Source: Oscillospiraceae bacterium
GTDB lineage: Bacteria > Bacillota > Clostridia > Oscillospirales > CAG-272
Assembly (NCBI GenBank): GCA_009779295.1
Contig: WREN01000002.1
Location: forward strand, 1-38,111
DNA length: 38,111 bases
Reading direction: 5' to 3'
Shown in pieces: positions 28,084 through 35,375 of the stretch (its first letter is position 1; the number at the start of each line of letters is the position of its first letter). The position numbers and the translations under genes were made by a program. The notes below the pieces were generated by a model. It did not search any database. It was not told the DNA's origin and saw nothing but the letters and a program-made list of their open reading frames with translations.

Positions 28084-29048
28084 TTTTAGATACGACGAAA
28101 TGGAAATATAATAAGACGTGGGTGTATTCCATAACATACGACGAGGCATTGTCTGAACTTCATCGCTTTGTCATCCCCCACCACGAACACTTCGGCATAC
28201 CCGGGCATCTTGAAGCCGTCGTGGGTCACATGGGCGTGGAACGCCAGATCGGCGCGAGCTCTTACAATGGGTTCCATCATATGTCGCCCGCCGAAATGCG
28301 CGAGATGATCGCCGCCGGATGGGGCGTTGGAAACCATTCGTGGAGCCATTTCAACGTCGCCGACGACCCGGAATTGGAACTTTTAAAAGCCCGCGAAGTC
28401 TTGGAAGACGCGATAGGACGCGCCGTAACCGTTTATTGCGCGCCGGGTTCGAACGCGAATCTAACGCCGTTCATCATCGATAAGGCGAAGGAGTACGGAT
28501 ACCTTGCAGGTATGGGCATTTACGACAGGCTGAACTTTCCCGACAGCGAGGATTTGTTCTTCCTGAACCGCCCGCCATTGCATGAAACTTTCAGCGACCT
28601 GTTCGAGAGCATCTTCGACCCGTTCAGGCGGATTCAACAAGCGAAGAAAAATAACGGCTGGATCATAGACTACCTGCACTGCCCGCTTGAAACGGCGGTG
28701 CATGATTATAAAGACTGCTCGGCGGCGCACCATTACGAGCGGTTGGAGACCGTGACGACCGAAGGCAAGTACGACTGCTGGTTCGCGAATCCCGACGACG
28801 TTGTGGATTACAGGTATATGCGGCGGTATGCGAAGTTGCAAGAGACAGACGCAAACACGTTCAAGATAAATCTGGAAGGATTGCCCAAGCAAGTCATGAA
28901 CCGTGAACTCACTTTCACCGTGCAATCACCTCACCCGGTAACAGTTACGTTAAACGGCAACGCCGTTTCGACGTGGCAGTTGGAAAACGGCGTGTGGGCG
29001 TTTAATGCTAAGGTTGAGGATGGGGATGTGGTTAGGGGATTTTATTAA
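28080..29048 (+). CDS. Polysaccharide deacetylase family protein
   Basis: YSITYDEALSE, AAGWGVGNHSWSHFNV, APGSNANLTPFIIDKAKEYGY; ATGA overlap with the aminotransferase gene. Confidence 0.78.
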   Translation: MILDTTKWKYNKTWVYSITYDEALSELHRFVIPHHEHFGIPGHLEAVVGHMGVERQIGASSYNGFHHMSPAEMREMIAAGWGVGNHSWSHFNVADDPELELLKAREVLEDAIGRAVTVYCAPGSNANLTPFIIDKAKEYGYLAGMGIYDRLNFPDSEDLFFLNRPPLHETFSDLFESIFDPFRRIQQAKKNNGWIIDYLHCPLETAVHDYKDCSAAHHYERLETVTTEGKYDCWFANPDDVVDYRYMRRYAKLQETDANTFKINLEGLPKQVMNRELTFTVQSPHPVTVTLNGNAVSTWQLENGVWAFNAKVEDGDVVRGFY

Positions 29049-29061
29049 GGAGGAAAACAAA

Positions 29062-30507
29062 ATGAAAAAATTTATTGCGTTACTTTTACCTGTCATTATG
29101 ATATTGTCATTTGTCGCGTGCGGCGACCCATCAAAACCCGCGTCCGGCGAAACGACATTGCCGGTCCAGTCAGACATTGCTGAAACAACGCCGCAAGGTC
29201 CGCCGACATTTGAAATGTCCGACTACAAAGGGCGCACGTTTAAAATTGCGTGGCCTATACTGACGCTCAATCAGGATTATTATCTCATACACGAGGAAAC
29301 CGGCGACCAGCTTAACGACGCAGTTTATAACCGTCTGATGAAAATTGAGGAACAACTCAATATTAAATTCGCGCACCGCGACACAGGGGAACTGGAAAAC
29401 TGTAACCATGTTTTACCGCTTCTTCAAAGGCTTGTCGGCGCCGGAGACGCTGAATTTGATATGGTGCTTTCTCATACCGCCGTCGATCTCGGTCCTATCA
29501 TCTACGATAATCTCGTATTGGATTGGAATAATGTAAATTATATCGACCCTACGAAAGAATATTGGAATCACGAAATAAACCGGACGATGAGCGTCATGGG
29601 AAAACAGCCGTATATATCAAATTCCTGGAATATCGCGGAATTTATCGCGATACTGTTCAATAAAAAAATGATAACGGATTATCAGCTTGACGATCCTTTC
29701 GGTCTTGTTCATAACAACAAATGGACGATCGACAAAATGACTGAAATGGCAAAAATAGTTGTTTCAGACATCAACGGAGACGGCGTTTTCACTGACGCAG
29801 ACCAATACGGTTTCGGAACTTCATTGGACTGGCATATGAAAGCGTTCCTTGTGGGATTCAATCAGCAGGTCGTAGCTAAAAATTCCGAAGGGCTGATGGA
29901 ATATGTCGTGATGAATGAACGCATGATAACGATCGCCGAAAAGATGTACAAACTTCTGTACGAAGACAACACCTCGCTGACATGGGTTTATGGTACGTAT
30001 CAGGGAGGGATAATAGTTCCGATGTTCGACGAAGGGCGTATGCTGTTCCTCAACCAATGGATGGCACATTCCGAGAAATACCGTCAGGCAGACGTGGAAT
30101 ACGGAATACTCCCGCACCCGAAGCTCGACGAAAATCAGGAAAAGTTCCGCGCTTATAACAGCGCTTGTTATAACGTTATTCCGAACGTAGCAGGTATAGA
30201 TACCGACCTTGTGGGAAAAGTCCTTGAACTGCTGGGATATTGGGGTTATTATTCCGTTGTTCCGACATATAAGGAAGTCCTGCTCACGGAGAAAGTTTCA
30301 CGTGACAACGAATCCGCGGAAATGCTTGATATTATCTTCAGCAACGTAGTAGTTGATTTAGCGAACGCGTTCGGTTACATGGAGATACTGTACGCGCTGA
30401 TGAACGCAAAGAGTGTGGATGTAGTGTCATGGTACGATAAGAATATGCCCGCGCATGAGAAAACGCTTGAGAAGAGCAACGAAGCCTTCGCGGCTTTCGG
30501 AAAGTAA
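29062..30507 (+). CDS. Extracellular solute-binding lipoprotein, paralogous to 12678-14153
   Basis: Lipobox IMILSFVACGDPSK; HEETGDQLNDAVYNRLMKIEEQLNIKF matches the EEATGDTIKDVIYERTVAVEDRFNIKF region of the other SBP. ATG at 29062 after AAGGAGG. Confidence 0.82.
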   Translation: MKKFIALLLPVIMILSFVACGDPSKPASGETTLPVQSDIAETTPQGPPTFEMSDYKGRTFKIAWPILTLNQDYYLIHEETGDQLNDAVYNRLMKIEEQLNIKFAHRDTGELENCNHVLPLLQRLVGAGDAEFDMVLSHTAVDLGPIIYDNLVLDWNNVNYIDPTKEYWNHEINRTMSVMGKQPYISNSWNIAEFIAILFNKKMITDYQLDDPFGLVHNNKWTIDKMTEMAKIVVSDINGDGVFTDADQYGFGTSLDWHMKAFLVGFNQQVVAKNSEGLMEYVVMNERMITIAEKMYKLLYEDNTSLTWVYGTYQGGIIVPMFDEGRMLFLNQWMAHSEKYRQADVEYGILPHPKLDENQEKFRAYNSACYNVIPNVAGIDTDLVGKVLELLGYWGYYSVVPTYKEVLLTEKVSRDNESAEMLDIIFSNVVVDLANAFGYMEILYALMNAKSVDVVSWYDKNMPAHEKTLEKSNEAFAAFGK

Positions 30508-30541
30508 AACAATCCGTTTACGCATAACGCATGTACGACAC

Positions 30542-30578
30542 GGAATCCCCTCTACCGTTTGGCGGGGGGATTCTTTTT
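30542..30578 (+). terminator. Rho-independent terminator / mini form of the B/C-type palindromic element
   Basis: GGAATCCCC-tctaccgtttggcg-GGGGATTC followed by TTTTT. Confidence 0.75.
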
Positions 30579-30602
30579 AATATGTAAAAAAAATAAATTC
30601 TA

Positions 30603-30631
30603 TTGATTTTAGACACAATATGTGGTATAAT
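30603..30631 (+). promoter_or_regulatory. Sigma-A-type promoter upstream of the nrdG-like gene
   Basis: TTGATT (30603-30608), 17 nt spacer, TATAAT (30626-30631). Confidence 0.7.
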
Positions 30632-30663
30632 AATCATATTAAAGAGCGGATAGGGGACAAACA

Positions 30664-31230
30664 ATGTTACATTACAGTACAGGCGTAAACGCCCATAAAT
30701 CTTCGTTATATCAAATAGAAAATTTGCCGATCAGAATTGCCGGAGTCGTCAGGGAATCGATTGTAGACGGACCTGATCTGCGGTTCGTTGTGTTCGTGCA
30801 GGGTTGCCCGCACGATTGTCCGGGCTGCCATAATCCGGAAACTCATGATCCGGACGGCGGGCAATTAACTTCCACCGCCATCATTTGGCGTGAAATCAAT
30901 AAGAATCCGCTCGTGCAGGGGATCACGTTCAGCGGCGGCGAACCGTTCATGTGGGGACATGAACTCGCAGTCATCGGCAGGGCGGCCGCTGAGAAGAAGT
31001 TGAACATCATGACCTACACGGGTTACACATATGAGCAATTATTAATAATGGCGAAAACAGACAATTCCGTGCATGAACTGCTGTGCGTAACGAACTATTT
31101 GAAGGACGGTCCGTATGTTGAGGAGAAGCGCGATTTATCGCTGCAATTCAGGGGAAGCTCGAACCAGCGTATCTTTGACGTCACGTGCTATCCGAACAAC
31201 ACCGCCGCGAAGGAATTGAAAACGCTATGA
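30664..31230 (+). CDS. nrdG: Anaerobic ribonucleoside-triphosphate reductase activating protein (radical SAM)
   Basis: VFVQGCPHDCPGCHNPETHD (CX3CX2C), ITFSGGEPFMW, MTYTGYTYEQL. Confidence 0.85.
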   Translation: MLHYSTGVNAHKSSLYQIENLPIRIAGVVRESIVDGPDLRFVVFVQGCPHDCPGCHNPETHDPDGGQLTSTAIIWREINKNPLVQGITFSGGEPFMWGHELAVIGRAAAEKKLNIMTYTGYTYEQLLIMAKTDNSVHELLCVTNYLKDGPYVEEKRDLSLQFRGSSNQRIFDVTCYPNNTAAKELKTL

Positions 31231-31643
31231 ATAACGACAATCTAACACCCGAACAAAAAGAACAGGCGTTACAGGAGTTTAACGCCAAGAAAGAGAAACA
31301 ATTCGAAATAGGTAAAGTAATCATTATTTGCGTGGTGATTTCGGACATTTTGATGTCGGCTTTATCTGCAATTGTTAATTTGAACATTGGGATATTGATT
31401 ATGTCAATCGTGTTTTCTGTCATGCTCTTCACGGGCAATCCTGTCATAAGATATGTTTTCGCCGCGAAATCGCTTGTGAATATCGGCGTTATTTTCTACG
31501 TCCTGACTTCACCGGAAATCATCGTGCCGACATGGGGGATCGTTGTTTTGATGACGCAATTGGCGTACTGCATAGCCGCGAGCGTGCTGCTGGTCGTGAG
31601 CCAATGCGTGAGCGAATATATGTATAATAAGAAGAATGGGTAA
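31227..31643 (+). CDS. Small membrane protein of unknown function
   Basis: About four hydrophobic segments; ATGA overlap with the nrdG-like gene. Confidence 0.6.
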   Translation: MNNDNLTPEQKEQALQEFNAKKEKQFEIGKVIIICVVISDILMSALSAIVNLNIGILIMSIVFSVMLFTGNPVIRYVFAAKSLVNIGVIFYVLTSPEIIVPTWGIVVLMTQLAYCIAASVLLVVSQCVSEYMYNKKNG

Positions 31644-31660
31644 GAACGGAATCCAAAAAA

Positions 31661-31707
31661 AAATTCCCCTCCTTGGAGGGGGTGGCGCAACGCGCCGGGG
31701 TGGTTTT
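31661..31707 (-). repeat. Left inverted repeat of unit D flanking the DUF559 gene
   Basis: AAATTCCCCTCCttGGAGGGG-gtGGCGCaacGCGCC-GGGGTGGTTTT. Confidence 0.8.
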
Positions 31708-31747
31708 GATGCGATAATTTGAATGTATAATTGGAAAAGGTGAACAA

Positions 31748-32158
31748 ATGCGCAACAGTAAATCCTATTTCACGCTTCCTTTCAACCCCCATCTGCGTGA
31801 ACGCGCCAGAGAACTGCGTAAAGCCGGATATTTATGCGAAGTATTATTGTGGAAGCAACTTCATAATAATAAATTCAAACAATACGATTTCGACCGTCAA
31901 AAAATTATAGGTGATTATATCGTTGATTTTTTTTGTGGGAATTGTAATGTTGTTATAGAAATCGACGGGAAGTCCCATGATAAGAAAGTTTCATATGATA
32001 AGATACGAGATTGTTATCTTGAAGGATTGGGATTAATTGTTATTCATATTCCGGCGATGGATATTTTGAATGATTTGAATAGTGTAATGTCAATGCTTCA
32101 CAACCACCCCGCCCTTCGGGCACCCCTCCAAGGAGGGGAATTTGAACGGGCAGAGTAA
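31748..32158 (+). CDS. DUF559 / Vsr-like PD-(D/E)XK endonuclease-domain protein
   Basis: LPFNPHLRERARELRKAGYLCEVLLWKQLHNNKFKQYDFDRQKIIGDYIVDFFCGNCNVVIEIDGKSHDKK...RDCYLEGLGLIVIHIPAMDILNDL. Confidence 0.88.
   Translation: MRNSKSYFTLPFNPHLRERARELRKAGYLCEVLLWKQLHNNKFKQYDFDRQKIIGDYIVDFFCGNCNVVIEIDGKSHDKKVSYDKIRDCYLEGLGLIVIHIPAMDILNDLNSVMSMLHNHPALRAPLQGGEFERAE
32101..32143 (+). repeat. Right inverted repeat of unit D, overlapping the 3' end of the DUF559 ORF
   Basis: CAACCACCCC-GCCCttcGGGC-ACCCCTCCaaGGAGGGGAATTT; inverse of 31661-31707. Confidence 0.8.
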
Positions 32159-32195
32159 ACGAAAAATGAAATTCAATTATACAGAGGTGAATAAA

Positions 32196-32303
32196 ATGAA
32201 AGACGAATATACCGCAGAAGATTTCGCAAAAGCTGTCAAAAATCCGTTTTTTCATTATGAGCCGCTGTTTAACGGATTATGCCAAAAAACTACAGGAAAG
32301 TGA
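32196..32303 (+). CDS. Short ORF (35 aa), possible remnant of an antitoxin-like protein
   Basis: MKDEYTAEDFAKAVKNPFFHYEPLFNGLCQKTTGK* preceded by AGAGGTGA; below the ORF track length cut-off. Confidence 0.35.
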   Translation: MKDEYTAEDFAKAVKNPFFHYEPLFNGLCQKTTGK

Positions 32304-33470
32304 ATGATTAACACCATGTCCGACGCTTACACATCACGGGGCGCTTCCGCTACGAAAGAAGACATCCATAAAGCCATAGCACAGCTTGACAAAGGCGTGT
32401 TCAAGGGCGCGTTCTGCAAAATCATCGCCGATCCTTACGGCGACGACACCATGTGCGCGGCTATGCACGCCGACGGCGCAGGCACTAAAGCCGCCCTCGC
32501 CTATCTCAAATACAACGAGACCGGAGATTTCGGCGCGTACTTCGACATCGCACAGGACTCGACCGTCATGAACCTCGACGACCTGCTGTGCGTCGGAGCG
32601 GTGGACAACTTCATCATGTCCAACACCATCGACCGTAACGCCCACCGCATAGACGGCAACGCCATCAAGGCTATCATCGAAGGATATCAGAGTTTCTTAA
32701 ACAAAATGGCTCTTTACGGGATCAACATAACGATGTCGGGCGGCGAAACCGCCGACGTAGGCGATCTGACGCAAACACTTGTTGTGAACACTACGCTGTT
32801 CGTGCGGATGAAACGATCCGACGTTATCAACTGCGACAACATCAGCGCGGGCGACGTGATTGTCGGGTTTTCTTCGTTCGGACAAGCATCTTATGAGGAT
32901 AAATATAACGCAGGTATGGGTTCGAACGGTCTAACCGCCGCGCGCCATTTGTTGCTGTCGAAGTATTACGCGGACAAATATCCCGAAACGTATTCAAACA
33001 CAATCGACAAGAGCAAAGTCTACTGCGGAAAATATCGTCTGGAAGATACGTTGCTCGGAACAAATATGTCCGTTGGCGACGCTATCCTCTCACCGACGCG
33101 TACTTACGCGCCGATTATAAAAGAGATTTTGTACACCAATTCCGAAAAAGTCCACGGTTTGATCCATTGCACTGGCGGCGGGCAGGTTAAATGCCGCAAC
33201 TTCGGTAATGGATTGCATTACATCAAGGACAATTTGTTCGAGATTCCGCCGCTGTTCCGGGCGATTTACGAGAGCGGCGAGATAAGCGAGCGCGAGATGT
33301 ACCAGACGTTCAATATGAGTCACAGGCTTGAGCTGTTCTGCGAACCGCAGTATGCGGATGGATTTATCGCAACGGCAAAGAAGTACAACGTTGAGGCGAA
33401 AGTTGTGGGCAGGGTTGAGAAGAGTGATTCGGACGTGAATACGTTGACGATTGGGAATTTTGAATATTGA
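32304..33470 (+). CDS. PurM-like (AIR synthase-related) protein
   Basis: MSDAYTSRGASATKEDIHKAI, HADGAGTKAALAYLKYNE, LDDLLCVGAVDNFIMSNTIDRN, MSGGETADVGDLT, HCTGGGQVKCRNF. Confidence 0.82.
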   Translation: MINTMSDAYTSRGASATKEDIHKAIAQLDKGVFKGAFCKIIADPYGDDTMCAAMHADGAGTKAALAYLKYNETGDFGAYFDIAQDSTVMNLDDLLCVGAVDNFIMSNTIDRNAHRIDGNAIKAIIEGYQSFLNKMALYGINITMSGGETADVGDLTQTLVVNTTLFVRMKRSDVINCDNISAGDVIVGFSSFGQASYEDKYNAGMGSNGLTAARHLLLSKYYADKYPETYSNTIDKSKVYCGKYRLEDTLLGTNMSVGDAILSPTRTYAPIIKEILYTNSEKVHGLIHCTGGGQVKCRNFGNGLHYIKDNLFEIPPLFRAIYESGEISEREMYQTFNMSHRLELFCEPQYADGFIATAKKYNVEAKVVGRVEKSDSDVNTLTIGNFEY

Positions 33471-33498
33471 GGGAAATTATATAATCGGAGGTATAAAA

Positions 33499-33996
33499 AT
33501 GTTTGAACAAAAGATTGAAGACTTTATCATTGAATATCTCGCTGGGGACACACAAAAAAATGCTTTGGAATTCGTTAAATATTTGAGAGAGAATGAAATG
33601 CAGTTTTATAGAGATAAAAATGGTTATTGGGAAGATAAACTCTATTGGTGGATAAAATACAAAGAACAATATTTTTGTTTTATTTTAGTTAACGGCTATG
33701 AAGATGGTCATTGGGGTATTTGGTTTGAAGATGGCGGTTCAGATTGTTATGCAGATTTTCCAGTAACCGAACGGATAAAAGAGATTGCATGGGCAAATGT
33801 TGACGTGTTCAAAGGTGATTGTGGCGGTGGGCAATGTGAAGGATTGCGTAAAGTAATATTTGGAAAACTATTTGAAAGTCTATATCGTACACTAATGTTT
33901 TTCGACAATCCGAATACCGAGGCAGTTGAGTGCATGAAGAAATTAGGTAAAATAAGAAAAGCCGCTATTTTAGAGAATAAAGAATGCACAAATTAA
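33499..33996 (+). CDS. Hypothetical protein, AT-rich gene
   Basis: ATG at 33499 after GGAGG; MFEQKIEDFIIEYLAGDTQKNALEFVKYLRENEMQFYRD..., no recognised domain. Confidence 0.65.
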   Translation: MFEQKIEDFIIEYLAGDTQKNALEFVKYLRENEMQFYRDKNGYWEDKLYWWIKYKEQYFCFILVNGYEDGHWGIWFEDGGSDCYADFPVTERIKEIAWANVDVFKGDCGGGQCEGLRKVIFGKLFESLYRTLMFFDNPNTEAVECMKKLGKIRKAAILENKECTN

Positions 33997-34027
33997 ACAT
34001 TTTCTACATCTTAAAGGAGGAATAGAA

Positions 34028-34969
34028 GTGTTGAATCCGAGAATTTTAGTAGTCAGCAGCGCTAACATGGACGTTGCGGCCTACACATACAGAACGCCGG
34101 TTGCGGGTCAAACTGTTATCGGCGACACATACGATTTCATTCCCGGCGGTAAGGGCGCGAACGCCGCCATTACCCTGTCGCGGCTCGGCGGCGACAGCGT
34201 TTTCTGCGCCAAGCTGGGTCACGATCCGAACGGCACTGCGCTCATGAAGTTTTATGACACCAGCGGCATCGACACGCGGTTTATTTCGCTTGACCGGAAT
34301 GAAAAGACGGGATTAGCGATTATAATCGTCGAGACTAACGGCAATAACCGTATCATCGTTTATCCCGGCGCGAACTTCAAACTGTCGGTCTCGAACGTCG
34401 AGGACGCGTTTACGTGCTACCCAGACGCATTGTTTCTGCATCTTGAAATACCTGTAGAAACGGTCATCGCCGCGACGCAATTCGCGAAGGATCAAGGAAT
34501 CCCGATATTCATCGACGCGGGTCCGGCTACGAAAGAATTCCCGCTTGAGGAACTCGCGGTCGTTGAGGTTTTCTCGCCCAACGAGACGGAAACGCAGGTG
34601 TTCACCGGAGTCAATCCTACAACTCCGGAAATGTGCGTGAAGGCGTGCATGGCGTTAGCGAACCGAATCAAAGCAAAGTATTACGTTATCAAACTCGGCG
34701 AACGCGGCGCGTTTCTTTACGACGGCAAGTTTTATAAAATGCTCGCGCCGTATGACGTTGACGTGGTTGACACGACGGCGGCAGGCGACGCGTTCACGGC
34801 GGCGCTGACGTTGGAGTACATGCGTTCGGGCGACATCAAGCGCGCGTGCGAATACGCCAACATCGTGGGATCATTAACGGTTTCGAAAGCGGGCGCGTCG
34901 CCGTCACTGCCGACCGCCGCGGAAGTGAAACGGTTTGTGATCGAGAATGAGATAAATTTTAAGTTATGA
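34028..34969 (+). CDS. rbsK: Ribokinase / PfkB family carbohydrate kinase
   Basis: SANMDVAAYTYRTPVAGQTVIGDTYDFIPGGKGANAAITLSRLGG, FSPNETET, VVDTTAAGDAFTAALTLEYM. GTG start after AAAGGAGG. Confidence 0.92.
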   Translation: MLNPRILVVSSANMDVAAYTYRTPVAGQTVIGDTYDFIPGGKGANAAITLSRLGGDSVFCAKLGHDPNGTALMKFYDTSGIDTRFISLDRNEKTGLAIIIVETNGNNRIIVYPGANFKLSVSNVEDAFTCYPDALFLHLEIPVETVIAATQFAKDQGIPIFIDAGPATKEFPLEELAVVEVFSPNETETQVFTGVNPTTPEMCVKACMALANRIKAKYYVIKLGERGAFLYDGKFYKMLAPYDVDVVDTTAAGDAFTAALTLEYMRSGDIKRACEYANIVGSLTVSKAGASPSLPTAAEVKRFVIENEINFKL

Positions 34970-35253
34970 ACCCATTCTACCAAGAAGTCTACGGTATCGT
35001 AGAGCAAATCCCGCGCGGGAAAGTTATCTCCTACGGGCAGATCGCCCGTATGCTGGGACGACCGCATGCAGCCCGAGAGGTCGGACGCGCCATGCACCAC
35101 TGCCCTGAACATCTCCCTTGGCAGCGGGTCGTCATGGCGGACGGTAATATCACAGCCGGCACGTTTGCGGATGAACGCAAGGAATTGCTTGAAGCAGAAG
35201 GAGTGGCGTTTCTGCCTGACGGGCGTGTGGATATGGAAGTTTGTAGGATATAA
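34966..35253 (+). CDS. Alkyltransferase-like protein (ATL; MGMT family lacking the reactive Cys)
   Basis: IPRGKVISYGQIARMLGRPHAAREVGRAMHHCPEHLPWQRVVMADGNI: LPWQRVV in place of PCHRV. Confidence 0.88.
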   Translation: MNPFYQEVYGIVEQIPRGKVISYGQIARMLGRPHAAREVGRAMHHCPEHLPWQRVVMADGNITAGTFADERKELLEAEGVAFLPDGRVDMEVCRI

Positions 35254-35365
35254 ACACCCGGCGCTGCGGCGCCACCCTCTTTACGAAAGAGGACAAGGAT
35301 AAGAACGAACCAATTCCCAGCCCTCTTTTGTAAAGAGGGTACCGCCCGTAGGCGGGGGGTGTTTT
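35251..35365 (+). repeat. Palindromic element E
   Basis: TAAACACCC-GGCGCtgcgGCGCC-ACCCTCTTTacgAAAGAGG ... CCCTCTTttgtAAAGAGGG-ta-CCGCCcgtaGGCGG-GGGGTGTTTTA. Confidence 0.82.
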
Positions 35366-35375
35366 AGGAGAACTT

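Noticed and set aside
31496-31792. ORF with HPGALRHPLQGGEFFFG on the minus strand, resembling the DUF559 tail
   Set aside because: It is the translation of the left palindrome of unit D read through from antisense of the small membrane protein; the similarity reflects the DNA repeat, not a second DUF559 gene.
31661-32143. Considered calling unit D a classical insertion sequence
   Set aside because: No transposase, no target-site duplication visible to me, and DUF559 is not an established transposase; reported only as repeats plus a hypothesis.
35066-35302. 78-aa plus-strand ORF reading into element E
   Set aside because: Out-of-frame with the ATL gene; tail HPALRRHPLYERGQG is just element E translated.
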